From an uncultured Acidobacteriia bacterium (lineage in GTDB: Bacteria > Acidobacteriota > Terriglobia > Bryobacterales > Bryobacteraceae), in the NCBI GenBank assembly GCA_903929755.1, contig CAIYVZ010000142.1:1-39330 (forward strand): a stretch of 39,330 nucleotides of DNA, written 5' to 3'. Of this stretch, positions 24,749 to 33,487 are shown one piece after another (the first letter of the stretch is position 1; each line of letters begins with the position of its first letter). A model generated the notes under the pieces. That model was not told the origin of the DNA and made no database searches. It was given only the letters and a program-made list of their open reading frames with translations. A program made the position numbers and the translations under genes.

Positions 24749-25186
24749 TCAGGCGAAAGCAGGTGGCCAGGTGACTCAGGGGCCTCAGGCGGCCGTGCAG
24801 CATTGGCCCCCGATACCACAAACGGGAAGCCACTGTTGGCGATGACGACTGAGCCAAGGCTCCGGATGCCGAGCACTCCGCGCACGATCTTATCGCCGGA
24901 TGCGTAAGGCAGCGTACCCGTTCGAGCCATCCAAACCGGCCCCCGGAGCCATAGAGCAGAGGATACGGGAGCTGGGTTACGACCGGTTGCTGAGACGCGT
25001 GGAAAATGATCCGCTATTACCTGCCGAGAGCCGCCATGAATCTGCGACACGGTATCGTCGGAACCGGTGGGAGCGACAATCGGGCCACCCAGGTCTTATG
25101 GGTGTTCCGGGCCAGTACCGGCGCACAAGCGACGGCGATACAGAATGGCACGACAACATGATTGGTACCTACGTTGTTTCCCTCAA
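24749..25186. other. Intergenic region with possible beta-helix repeat remnant
   Basis: No intact gene is supported. On the minus strand, fragments in different frames resemble a right-handed beta-helix repeat unit: LIEGNNVGTN directly after the stop of the receptor gene at 25187, then GGPIVAPTGSDDTVSQIHGG followed by SRQVIADH (about 25010-25080). The order fits the IxGNxIGT ... TIGGxxxGxRNVI pattern, broken by frameshifts. The region may be the wreck of a secreted repeat protein; this is weakly supported. Confidence 0.25.
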
Positions 25187-28100
25187 TCAGAACGTGAACC
25201 GCCCCACGAGTTGACCGTTGCGCGGCTGGCCGTTGCTGTTCATGTTGATGAAGCCGAAGCCTCCCGTGAGGTTACCGGCCTTGTCGAAAGTTGTGGTCGC
25301 GGTGGGACTGGTGGCGGCCGGGGCGGCGTAAACCGTCCGGTTGAACACATTAAAGAACTCCGCGCGGACGGAGAACTGCTTGTTTTCTTTGATGCGGAAG
25401 GTGCGTCCGACGCTGATCTGCTCATCCGGGATACGCTGCGTGCGGTACCCGTTGTAGGCCGCCGCAGTAACTCCGTAAGTCCCGGGAGCCGCGTCGGTCC
25501 AGGCTTTGGGATTCAGGACCAGATCCTTGTTGGGATCGAAGCAGTGGCAGTTGAGGTCCTTTGTGTACAGCGGTTGATCCGGCACGCGGTTGAAGACCGT
25601 ACCCTGAAAAATCTGGCTGTTCAGCAGATTCGCCGAAACGGGAATGGCGATAACCGTGCCGCTGCTGTACCGGATACTGCCGCTGAAAGTCCAGCCCGCA
25701 GTGAGCAGCTGGAATGTCTTGTTTTGCGTCCATTTCTGGGTTTCATAGCTGAACCCGGTACTAAAGACGAAGGGTTGGGCGCCGGCGGAAAGCCGTTTCT
25801 GATTCTCACGATTGAAGGCATCGTTGTAGGCCGTGGTGCGATCGAGGTCCTTGGCCCAGGTGAAGGCCACTGTGTAGTCGAGACCATGGGAGTAACGCTG
25901 GGTGATCTTGGTCTGAAGCGAATCGTACCAGGAACTGCCGAGCGACGCATTGCGGGCGGTCAGGGCTGAGTTGAACTGCGGATAGGGCCGCAGCGATTGT
26001 GCCAGCGTATTGGAAAGCGGGAAGCCGGCATAGGGTGCTTTGAAGCCGCGGGCAACCACGGCGGGGCTGTCCATGCGGGAAGTCAAGAGGGTTCGATCCG
26101 CAGCGTTCGAGAGGTTCAGGCCCACCGACGCCAGTTTCTCCGGAGTCAGGGTATTGGGAGCAGCCAAACCCGGACCATTGAGCCAGACTCCGCGATTGGC
26201 GACATAGGTTCCTTCGACTACGAGGTTGCGCAGAATCTCCCGCTGGATGCCGATGCTCCACTGGTTGATGCGGGGAGGGCGGCCCCAACTTGGGTCGATG
26301 ATGACGGCAGGTGCATTGTTCTGCCCGGCAACCGGCAGCAGGCCCGAACTCAGACTGGCCTTGTAGAGATCGGGCAGGTTGTACTGCAGGCCGTTCCTGA
26401 GGACGATGGCGGGATCACCCTGGCCGGGAGCATTCCACGTGACGGAGTTGAAGCCCACGCCGTTCCAGACCTGATTTGTAATGTAGTTCAGGCCGGCAAG
26501 GTTGCCGTAGGAAATGCCCCAGCCACCCCGGATGACGGTTTTCGGATTGAGTTGATAGGCAACGCCCAGGTGGGGTCCGAGGGCGAAAGGATACCGCGGG
26601 GCCATATCGCAATTGCAGCGGCCGGGACCGTTGCCTGCATAAATGAGCGCGCCATTCAGCCCGCCTGCGCTCGGATTGGGAGTACTGAAGCCGAGGGTGC
26701 TGACGCGGTTCCAGATCTCATGGCCGGCGGCCTCATAATCCCAGCGGATTCCGTAATCGAGCGTCAGTTTCCGGGTGATCTTCCAGGTGTCCTGGATATA
26801 GAAACCCCACGACGTTTTGCGCCATTGTGGATCCTGCACCGCATTGACGCTGGCACTATCGGCCAACCCCAGCAGGAAGCTGGCATAGTTCAGGCCCACG
26901 CCGGTGCCGCCCGGCAAACTCAGGCCCTGTGTCGCCGGAAGGCCCGTTTGGCTGTTGCTGAAAGCCAGAACACCCTGCGCTCCGCGCGAGTTCCGGTCAG
27001 TAAAGATATCGACCCGCATCTCGCCGCCCGCCTTGTACGAGTGATTACCCCGGACATAGTTCACGCTGGCAACCGACGTCCACTTGTCGTTGTAGTAGTA
27101 GTTGGCGTTGGCTGGCCCCATGCCCAGACTCATGCCTCCGAAGCTGGAACTGGTGCCGGTGCTGAGGCCGGTGATGCGGGGGAAGCCCCCGGGATTGGTG
27201 GCACTGCCGTTGAAGCCAATCCCTTTGGCCGCGTCATACTGCAGGACGTCCGGCGCGGCGCTGTCCGGATTCAGATAGCGAAGGAAGCCCGAGCCGGCGT
27301 GGAAGAGTACGGTGGGCGAGAAGGTGCGGTCGAAGCTCAGCCGGGAGGTGTGGGAATAGATGTACTGGTAGCGAGTCGCCGTGATGGGTACGGGAAGGCT
27401 GTCGAAGCCGCTCTTCTGCACCGTGGTGAGGTAGCCGTAATAGAACGACAGCCTGTCGTTCGGACCGAGAGTGTGATCGATTTTGAAGGCCGGGGCGGAT
27501 TGCGACTTCACGTAAACGCCGTTTTGCTGCCAGTTATTGCTGAGGCTGGTGTTGATGGGAGACGGGATCAGCTTCTGTATGGCGAGAGCGACCGGATCTA
27601 TGCGGGAAGCGGGGATCCTGTTGCCCGGGAAGACGTCGCGATAGACAACGCCGCCAACCGTGCGGTTGGTCTGGGGATCGTAAACCGAATTCTCCAGAAC
27701 GGGCCGACCCAGACCATCGGTGGCAAGAGTGCGGTTGGTAAGCGCCGCGCTGAAGTCGCCATTGCGGTAAGCCTCGCTGGGGACCGTCTGGAAGACACCG
27801 GTGCTGGCGGTCTTGTTGCGGAAGTACTCCCAGTTGAAAAAGAAGAACGTCCTGTCCTTGCCGTTATAGACTTTCGGGATGCGCACTGGACCGCCGAAGG
27901 TGCCACCGAAATCGTTCTTGCGGGAAACGGGAAGCACGCGGGTGGTGGCAAGCGGCTGCCGGGCATTCAAGGCTTCATTGGTGAGGTACTCGAAGAGCGA
28001 GCCGTGATAGTTATTGGTGCCGGAGCGGATGGTGAAGTTAAAAATACCGCCCAGAGCCTGGCCGTATTCGGCAGAGAAGTTCGAGGTCTGGAGCGTAAAC

Positions 28101-28747
28101 TCTTCAATGGCCTCGACGGACGCCTGAGTCTCGTCGACGCGCGCCTGGGTATTACCGCTGGTCGTGTCCTGGCCATCGATCATGACGCGGAAGGTGTTGC
28201 CTGCGAAGCCGTTGATGCGGGCACCGGTGCCTGATCCCGAGACGCCCGGCGACAGGACGGCAAACGCCATCTGGCTGCGAATGGCGCCGATGCTCCCCGC
28301 GCCGCCGCCGAAATTCAGAGGCAGACTGTTGATGCGGTCTCCGGTAATGTTCACGCTGGATTCGGCGTTCTCCGTCCGCAGCATGGCCGCTTCGGCCGTC
28401 ACGCTGACGGTGTCGGAAGTAGCGCCGATCTTCAGGGTCACGTCCAGCCGAACCGTAAGGGCTACCTGCACGGTGATACCCTGCTGAACCGCCTTGTTGA
28501 ACCCCGGAGCCTCCACGCTGACCTCATAGGTGCCCGCCTGCAGCGATGCCAGCGTGAAATTTCCGGTAGCGGTGGTGACGGTTTGAGTTTGCGCTCCCGT
28601 CTCCATATTCTTCGCCATAACCGCCGCCCCGGGAACAACTGAGTTGGCGGGATCGGACACCGTTCCGGTTATGGTACCCCGATCGCTCTGAGCGAACAGG
28701 AGCATGGCGATAAATGGCAGCAGCGTAAGTTTGTGAATCAATCTCAT
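25187..28747 (-). CDS. Large Oar-like TonB-dependent outer-membrane receptor
   Basis: The protein has 1186 residues from ATG 28747, chosen because AAAGGAG lies 10 nt upstream and a signal peptide (MRLIHKLTLLPFIAMLLFAQ) begins there; the frame is open further upstream. Residues 25-110 are the regulatory-like beta-sandwich (GTITGTVSDPANSVVPGAAV, then GNFTLASLQAGTYEVSVEA). The plug has MAFAVLSPGVSGSGTGARIN, FRVMIDGQDTTSGNTQ and FSAEYGQALGGIFNFTIRSG. The long barrel ends NGQLVGRFTF, again with terminal Phe. It has the same architecture as the other two receptors but is about 220 residues longer, mostly in barrel loops. No partner enzyme follows it; the downstream side is degraded DNA. Substrate unknown. 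Confidence 0.87.
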   Translation of the reverse strand: MRLIHKLTLLPFIAMLLFAQSDRGTITGTVSDPANSVVPGAAVMAKNMETGAQTQTVTTATGNFTLASLQAGTYEVSVEAPGFNKAVQQGITVQVALTVRLDVTLKIGATSDTVSVTAEAAMLRTENAESSVNITGDRINSLPLNFGGGAGSIGAIRSQMAFAVLSPGVSGSGTGARINGFAGNTFRVMIDGQDTTSGNTQARVDETQASVEAIEEFTLQTSNFSAEYGQALGGIFNFTIRSGTNNYHGSLFEYLTNEALNARQPLATTRVLPVSRKNDFGGTFGGPVRIPKVYNGKDRTFFFFNWEYFRNKTASTGVFQTVPSEAYRNGDFSAALTNRTLATDGLGRPVLENSVYDPQTNRTVGGVVYRDVFPGNRIPASRIDPVALAIQKLIPSPINTSLSNNWQQNGVYVKSQSAPAFKIDHTLGPNDRLSFYYGYLTTVQKSGFDSLPVPITATRYQYIYSHTSRLSFDRTFSPTVLFHAGSGFLRYLNPDSAAPDVLQYDAAKGIGFNGSATNPGGFPRITGLSTGTSSSFGGMSLGMGPANANYYYNDKWTSVASVNYVRGNHSYKAGGEMRVDIFTDRNSRGAQGVLAFSNSQTGLPATQGLSLPGGTGVGLNYASFLLGLADSASVNAVQDPQWRKTSWGFYIQDTWKITRKLTLDYGIRWDYEAAGHEIWNRVSTLGFSTPNPSAGGLNGALIYAGNGPGRCNCDMAPRYPFALGPHLGVAYQLNPKTVIRGGWGISYGNLAGLNYITNQVWNGVGFNSVTWNAPGQGDPAIVLRNGLQYNLPDLYKASLSSGLLPVAGQNNAPAVIIDPSWGRPPRINQWSIGIQREILRNLVVEGTYVANRGVWLNGPGLAAPNTLTPEKLASVGLNLSNAADRTLLTSRMDSPAVVARGFKAPYAGFPLSNTLAQSLRPYPQFNSALTARNASLGSSWYDSLQTKITQRYSHGLDYTVAFTWAKDLDRTTAYNDAFNRENQKRLSAGAQPFVFSTGFSYETQKWTQNKTFQLLTAGWTFSGSIRYSSGTVIAIPVSANLLNSQIFQGTVFNRVPDQPLYTKDLNCHCFDPNKDLVLNPKAWTDAAPGTYGVTAAAYNGYRTQRIPDEQISVGRTFRIKENKQFSVRAEFFNVFNRTVYAAPAATSPTATTTFDKAGNLTGGFGFINMNSNGQPRNGQLVGRFTF

Positions 28748-28950
28748 ACGAGGAGACTCCTTTGGGGTGCAGGCTCTGAAGCACGCGTTGAGGCGCAGCA
28801 TATCATAATTCCCCGGAGGATGATGCACTCACGCGGGGCTGTATTGGGTTGTCGGGCCTGTTGTCGTAGCGCTTTAGCTCCGTCCGCCGGGCCCATTCCC
28901 ACAACCTTTACGCGGTAAACTTTTGGCCGCTTCATTCCAATGTTGAGCCC

Positions 28951-29349
28951 GTGCAGTACGAACCCTCCGTCGAACACCTGGTCCGCTATCTCCTGTTCGC
29001 CAAAGAAGCGAAGCTCGAAGGTCCCGTCAACGATGGCTCCGGCTATGCCGAGCAGTTCGCCGCCAGGGGTCCACGCGATCCCAAAGGTCGGTCCCTTCGC
29101 GACTTCGATCTCAAGACCAGAATCTTCAGGTACCCCTGCAGTTATTTGATCCACTCGGAAACCTTCGACAGTATTCCGGGGCCGGCCAAAGACTATATCT
29201 ACCGCCGGTTGTTTGAAGTCCGCAGCGGTCGCGAGCAGGGTCCCGATCTCGCGTCGCTGGCACAAGAAGATCGCAGGGCAATCCTCGAAATTCTCGTGGC
29301 CACCAAACCGGGTCTTCCGGCCGAGTGGAAGCAGTTCATCATCAAGTAA
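28951..29349 (+). CDS. 5'-truncated conserved acidobacterial protein of unknown function
   Basis: The frame encodes 132 residues from GTG 28951, but coding-like sequence in the same frame extends back to a stop at 28867-28869 (HNLYAVNFWPLHSNVEPV just before the GTG). The N-terminus of the original protein therefore seems to be missing. Visible blocks are YEPSVEHLVRYLLFAKEAKL, FAARGPRDPKGRSLRDFDL, FRYPCSYLIHSETFDSIPG and AILEILVATKPGLPAEWKQF. I recall similar C-terminal segments in longer secreted acidobacterial proteins but know no function. No ribosome binding site is seen before the GTG, and no signal peptide remains. The break lies in the leader shared with the divergent receptor gene at 28747. 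It is probably a pseudogene. Confidence 0.5.
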   Translation: MQYEPSVEHLVRYLLFAKEAKLEGPVNDGSGYAEQFAARGPRDPKGRSLRDFDLKTRIFRYPCSYLIHSETFDSIPGPAKDYIYRRLFEVRSGREQGPDLASLAQEDRRAILEILVATKPGLPAEWKQFIIK

Positions 29350-29373
29350 TAAGAACAACAGAGGAGCAAAGTA

Positions 29374-29469
29374 ATGAAAGTTCTGCGCCGTAATGGCCTT
29401 CACGCAGGCGCCTCCCCCCAGGAACAGCCTGCGGCCGGAGCCCCGAACTTCAGGACTCAGGTACCATGA
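29374..29469 (+). CDS. Possible 31-residue ORF with strong ribosome binding site
   Basis: GAGGAG lies 8 nt before ATG 29374, one of the best ribosome binding sites in the area, yet the frame (MKVLRRNGLHAGASPQEQ onwards) stops after 31 codons. It follows the truncated gene by 24 nt. It may be the surviving 5' end of a deleted gene, a tiny peptide, or chance. Similarity to anything known was not recognised. Confidence 0.25.
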   Translation: MKVLRRNGLHAGASPQEQPAAGAPNFRTQVP

Positions 29470-29497
29470 TTCTTGCCCTTTCCTCATACCGGAACCA

Positions 29498-29920
29498 ATG
29501 ACCAGGACGCTTGAGGTTAACGACGAACTGACTGAGGTTCGTCGCGTTCAGGAGGCGTTCAGCGCGATTTGCGCCGAAACGGAACTCTCGGAAGAGCTGG
29601 AACACGTGGTCGCGCTGGGGCTGGAAGAGATTCTGACCAACGTCCTGCGCCACGGCACCGCTGCGGGTCTTTCAAAAGAGATTCGGGTCCGGTTTCAGGT
29701 TGACGAGACGGGGTTTGGCTTCGAGGTTTCCGACGCCTGCAGGCCGTACAATCCTCTTTTACGGCCGGACCCGAATGTGCACCTGCCCCTCGAAGAGAGG
29801 CGTCCGGGGGGACTCGGGGTTTTTCTGGTGAAAAAGCTGGCTGACGAGCTTTCGTACGAGTGGCGCGACGGCAGAAACCATCTTTGGTTTCTAAAGCACC
29901 GGTTTCTAAAGCACATTTGA
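29498..29920 (+). CDS. RsbW/SpoIIAB-like anti-sigma factor serine kinase
   Basis: The protein has 140 residues from ATG 29498, a small stand-alone GHKL ATPase. The N-box is LEEILTNVLRHGT (about residues 43-55), the G1-like segment is FEVSDACRPYNPL (about 74-86), and the G2 box is RPGGLGVFLVKKLADEL (about 101-117). This is the HATPase_c_2 arrangement of RsbW-type kinases, which bind a sigma factor and phosphorylate an anti-anti-sigma STAS protein. No STAS, PP2C or sigma gene is adjacent, so it is an orphan here. The 3' end has a 15-nt tandem duplication (29886-29900 and 29901-29914) that repeats the RFLKH pentapeptide. The frame is open further upstream to 29393, but the family N-terminus starts at 29498. 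Confidence 0.8.
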   Translation: MTRTLEVNDELTEVRRVQEAFSAICAETELSEELEHVVALGLEEILTNVLRHGTAAGLSKEIRVRFQVDETGFGFEVSDACRPYNPLLRPDPNVHLPLEERRPGGLGVFLVKKLADELSYEWRDGRNHLWFLKHRFLKHI

Positions 29921-30020
29921 CACGCAAAGCGGCTTTGCGCCCGAAGCAGGCCGGACCCTTCCCGCCGAGGTTATAGCAGAGCAAACGGAAACGCTCCGGA
30001 AAAGATCGGCGAGAACCGAG

Positions 30021-30803
30021 TTGTGCTTTACACCTGAGTACCGGGAGACACTTCGAGCGAGCCTGCTGAAATGGGCCGAAGCGGAGCCGACCCTTGTGGC
30101 TGCAGCAATCACCGGTTCCGGGGCCGGTGGCGGGGAAGACCGGTGGTCCGATATCGATCTGGCGTTGGCTGTGCGGGACAGCGTGGAACTGAGCGGTGTG
30201 CTGGCGCAGTGGACGAGTCTGATGTACGCGGAATACGGTGCCGCGCATCACATGGATATGCACGCGGGACCGTGGATCTACCGGGTTTTCCTGCTGGCCA
30301 ACACACTACAGGTGGATCTGGCGTTTGTGCCAGCGGCGGAATTCCGCGCTTTAGCTCCCACGTTTCGGTTAGTGTTCGGGGAAGCGCAGGTGGCCCGGTA
30401 TGTTCCACAGCCGGCGGCAGCGGACCTGGTCAGTTACGGGTGGCTGTATGCGCTGCATGCGAGGAGTTCGATTGCCCGCGCGAAGTGGTGGCAGGCGGAA
30501 CACATGATTCGCGGCGTGAGGGATCAGGCTCTGGCATTGGCGTGTTTGCGGCATGGCGTTCCGGCAGCACACGGGAAGGGCTTCGATCTGCTGCCCGCGG
30601 AACTGCTGGAGCGCTTCCGGGAAGCTGCGGTGGGGCGCATGGACGGTATGGAAACCACACGGGCATTCCGGGTCGCTCTGGGAGCCCTGGCCGACGAACT
30701 CCCGCTTCTGGATCCGGCTTTATTGGACCCGGTTCTGGCGGAGCGTCTGCGGGGCCCGCTGGCAGAGCTGGTTAACTGGACGCAAGTCCCCCCCCCCTGC
30801 TAA
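30021..30803 (+). CDS. Nucleotidyltransferase-domain protein
   Basis: The protein has 260 residues. Residues about 25-50 hold the pol-beta-type nucleotidyltransferase motif ITGSGAGGGEDRWSDIDLAL: Gly-Ser, then the Asp-x-Asp pair that binds metal. A third acidic strand, LQVDLAFVP, follows near residue 97. The C-terminal 120 residues are helical (ARAKWWQAEHMIRGVRDQAL), as in antibiotic adenylyltransferases and related proteins that act on small molecules. It could modify an aminoglycoside-like substrate or an unknown target. The start is a TTG at 30021 with weak support. Ten consecutive C residues (30788-30797) sit just before the stop, making the last residues sensitive to slippage or sequencing error. 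It overlaps the trxC stop tail-to-tail. Confidence 0.7.
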   Translation: MCFTPEYRETLRASLLKWAEAEPTLVAAAITGSGAGGGEDRWSDIDLALAVRDSVELSGVLAQWTSLMYAEYGAAHHMDMHAGPWIYRVFLLANTLQVDLAFVPAAEFRALAPTFRLVFGEAQVARYVPQPAAADLVSYGWLYALHARSSIARAKWWQAEHMIRGVRDQALALACLRHGVPAAHGKGFDLLPAELLERFREAAVGRMDGMETTRAFRVALGALADELPLLDPALLDPVLAERLRGPLAELVNWTQVPPPC

Positions 30804-31231
30804 GAGGCCAGCCAGCGACGCATTTCGGCGCGCGCGGTAACGCCGGCTCGCTGCAAGGCAGGCTGCCCATTTCGAAAGACAATAAAATACGGAATGGACT
30901 GGACCTGAAAGCGGGCCGCAAGCCGAGGTTCCGCTTCGGTATCCACCTTCAGTACCAAAGCCTGACCAGCCACTTCGCCGGCTAACTGATGCACCTCGGG
31001 AGCGGCCATTCGGCAGGGTCCACACCACTCGGCCCAGAAATCAACCAGCACCGGAACTCTGGAAGTGCTGACGATTTCGTCGAACTCCGCCTGATTCACA
31101 TTAAGGGGCACACTCACTGGCGAGAGCGGTAACTTACAAGCCCCGCACCTGCCGGTATCGGCGAGGCGAGGGGCAGGAATACGGTTTTTGGCACCGCACC
31201 CGGAACAGACGGAGATAGCACTGAACGCCAT
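30800..31231 (-). CDS. trxC: Thioredoxin 2 (TrxC)
   Basis: The protein has 143 residues. The N-terminal zinc-binding extension has two CxxC pairs (Cys9, Cys12, Cys29, Cys32), which distinguishes TrxC from TrxA. The thioredoxin fold then has FWAEWCGPCRM (active-site Cys70 and Cys73), LVLKVDTEAEPRLAARFQVQ and the cis-Pro loop SIPYFIVFRNG. It reduces protein disulfides in the cytoplasm, and the zinc finger is known to modulate redox potential. It starts 7 nt after the baeRF gene, so both share a transcript. Full length and intact. Confidence 0.93.
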   Translation of the reverse strand: MAFSAISVCSGCGAKNRIPAPRLADTGRCGACKLPLSPVSVPLNVNQAEFDEIVSTSRVPVLVDFWAEWCGPCRMAAPEVHQLAGEVAGQALVLKVDTEAEPRLAARFQVQSIPYFIVFRNGQPALQRAGVTARAEMRRWLAS

Positions 31232-31238
31232 ACATCAT

Positions 31239-32333
31239 TTAATAGCGCAGAATGGCAGCCAGGGGTTGACCATCGGGCATTAAGTGGGGCGGCAACATGA
31301 AAACTTCGCCGTTAAAGCGCAGAGTTTCCACCACGGCAAGATTCACCGGGTCATCACCCGACGCTGTGTTTGGCTGGAAGTTATCCGCAGCGCAAAGCTG
31401 ATGGATCCGGCCCGCGCGAGCTGCCTCCACAATAGCTGGTGCCTCGAGGAGCACCTTCTCGCGGTGACGCATTTCGCGGAGGTTGCGCAGCACCAGGTCT
31501 CCGCAGAGGCGGTAGTGGGCCAGGGAAGCGTCCGCGGCGAGCACACCAATTTCCGTCGGCGAAAGAAAATCGATGTTTCCACCGATATCCGTCTCGAGGA
31601 TATTGATGGTGGTGGCAATGCGGCGAAATGCCGCAAGGTCTTCGTGCACGCCGGCAAGCATAAGCGGCGAATCACCGAGCAGCGGCTTCAGACCGCGATC
31701 AACGATGAGGAAGTAATGATGGAGATACTCGGCGGCCGATTCTTTATCGGAAGACGTTCCGAACTGAATAGCGCGGCCCGCGCCGCTGCCGTGACTGGAG
31801 CCGGAGCGACCTTCCAGCAGGTGATCGGGCACGTCGAAGGCGAGCGCGGTCTCCATATCGGCCGGAACCCCGGCAGGCAGGGGCGTCGGTTCACACACAC
31901 CGTTCAGGTAGTGGAACAAGTGCAGATTCTTGCGGTGAAGCGCAAGAATATAGAACTCCTGCGGCGCAAGACTTGCTGTTGCCAGAGGTGCGAGGGCGAA
32001 GTAGTTCCCCCGAATCACAGCGCTCGCTTTCAGGCCAGGAACAGTGACGGCCGCGAAATAATGGGGTGAGCGAAATAACGCAACTCCGGGTCCGCCGGCT
32101 TCGTCTTCAAACTGGGAGACGAACTCCTCTACGGGATGCAGCGCCTGCTCGCCAAGAAAGCTGGCGGGCGAGGAGCGGAGCATGCCGCGCAAGGTAGCGG
32201 CGCGTGATCCGCTGTCCCCGGCTCCAGTGGCTCCGGGAATCAAAAAAGTAGTACAAGGGCCTTGCTGAGCAGCAAGTTCTTTCAGAAGTGCAGAAGTTAG
32301 AAGTTGTGGACGGGTTGCTGGCATGGGAATCAT
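31239..32333 (-). CDS. Bacterial archaeo-eukaryotic release factor (baeRF)-like protein
   Basis: The protein has 364 residues from ATG 32333, chosen because GGAGGA lies 7 nt upstream. The N-terminal part contains LFRSPHYFAAVTVPGLKASA. The central part reads EFYILALHRKNLHLFHYLNG, the strand pair typical of baeRF proteins, where a short loop replaces the GGQ region. The C-terminal part (DRGLKPLLGDSPLMLAGVHE to about residue 300) resembles the domain 3 of eRF1/Pelota relatives. These proteins are proposed to act on stalled ribosomes or in stress, mostly from comparative genomics. The assignment is from overall pattern rather than a single strict motif. It is followed at 7 nt by trxC, suggesting a joint stress function. 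Confidence 0.65.
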   Translation of the reverse strand: MIPMPATRPQLLTSALLKELAAQQGPCTTFLIPGATGAGDSGSRAATLRGMLRSSPASFLGEQALHPVEEFVSQFEDEAGGPGVALFRSPHYFAAVTVPGLKASAVIRGNYFALAPLATASLAPQEFYILALHRKNLHLFHYLNGVCEPTPLPAGVPADMETALAFDVPDHLLEGRSGSSHGSGAGRAIQFGTSSDKESAAEYLHHYFLIVDRGLKPLLGDSPLMLAGVHEDLAAFRRIATTINILETDIGGNIDFLSPTEIGVLAADASLAHYRLCGDLVLRNLREMRHREKVLLEAPAIVEAARAGRIHQLCAADNFQPNTASGDDPVNLAVVETLRFNGEVFMLPPHLMPDGQPLAAILRY

Positions 32334-32428
32334 TTTGATTTCCTCCGCAAAACGTATGTGCATGGCGAGGGCCAAAACCGAATACCCCAGCGAAAATACC
32401 CCCCGTGAATCCCCCCCCACGAAAGTAG

Positions 32429-33487
32429 CGCCACAGCTTTACCGTTGCTTTACACTTTCCCCTTCATCGCCAACGCGGGCTTTACACGCAGCTGATTCAA
32501 TAAGATCATGAGCTGTTCTCTTCCGACCTGTTTTTTACCGCTGTCCTACGGCTCCATAGCACCGGGCGCCATTGCCGCGGCATTCCCCATGTTTGGAACG
32601 ACGAATGCGGCATCCACCGCAGCGGCAACTTCGGCGGACTGGCCTGCAACGCTGGGGAGGCTGGCGGTAGCGGTGGTGGATTCCGCAAGAATCTCCCGCC
32701 CCGCTCAAATCACCTACGCTTCGCCCACCCAGGTGAATTACGTGGTCCCCGCCGGGACCGCCGCAGGCAAGGCAACGGTTCGGTTCACGGTGAACGGGAC
32801 AACGGCGACCGGGAGCCTGAACGTGGTGGCAACGTACCCGACTCTGTTCCCAGTGAATGCCCCGGGCCTTGCTGGGGCATACGTCCTGCAGTCTGTTTAG
32901 CATCAAGTGACCACGGTTTATCAGGTCCAGAGCGGCAACGTGGTGGCGCAGCCGAAAGGGCCGCCGCAGCTTTACCGCTACCTTACACTTTCCCCTTTAT
33001 CTCCAACGCGGGCTTTACACGCAGCTGCTTCAATAACCTCATGAGCTGTTCTCGTCCGACCTGCTTTTTACCGCTGTCCTACGGCTCCATAGCACCGGGC
33101 GCCAGTGCCGCGGCATTCCCCATGTTTGGAGCGACGATTGGGGCATCCACAGCAGCGGCAACTTCGGCGGACTGGCCTGCAAGGCTGGGGGGGCTGGCGG
33201 TAGCCGTGGTGGATTCCGCAGGAATCTCCCGCTCCGCTCAAATCACCTACGCTTCGCCCACCCAGGTGAATTACGTGGTCCCCGACAGGACCGCCAGGGG
33301 CATGGCAACGGTTCGGTTCACGGTGAACGGGACAACGGCGACCGGGAGCCTGAACGTGGTGGTAACGTACCCGAATCTGTTCCCAGTGAATGCCCCGGGC
33401 CTTGCAGCGGCGTACGTCCTGCGGTCTGTTTCGCAGCAAGTGACCACGGTTTATCAGATTGAGGGCGGCAAGGTGGTGGCGCAGCCG
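32429..33487. repeat. Tandem duplication of a 533-bp unit
   Basis: Copy 1 (32429-32954) and copy 2 (32962-33487) align at a constant offset of 533 nt, for example the ATGs at 32508 and 33041 and the shared ends at GCGCAGCCG. Many substitutions but no length change separate them. Each copy begins with a leader (CAGCTTTACCG onwards) and encodes a TIGR03437-like domain. Copy 1 carries a stop where copy 2 has TCG and lacks the domain's end. Confidence 0.8.
32508..32900 (+). pseudogene. TIGR03437-type domain, truncated first copy
   Basis: The frame encodes 130 residues. The block APGAIAAAFPMFGT, then ITYASPTQVNYVVPAGTAAG, then VRFTVNGTTATGSLNVVATY is the core of the Solibacter C-terminal domain TIGR03437, normally found at the end of long secreted beta-propeller or Ig-like proteins. 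Here no such protein precedes it; an in-frame TGA lies 12 nt before the ATG. The copy ends in TAG at a position where copy 2 continues with SQQVTTVYQ. After the stop the homology goes on to 32954 and then runs into the second copy. Lack of signal peptide, host domains and ribosome binding site suggests it is not a functional gene. Confidence 0.6.

Noticed and set aside
25997-28234. 745-codon plus-strand open frame
   Set aside because: It is antisense to the large Oar-like receptor, whose plug, barrel and signal peptide are unmistakable; the plus-strand frame has no domain or ribosome binding site.
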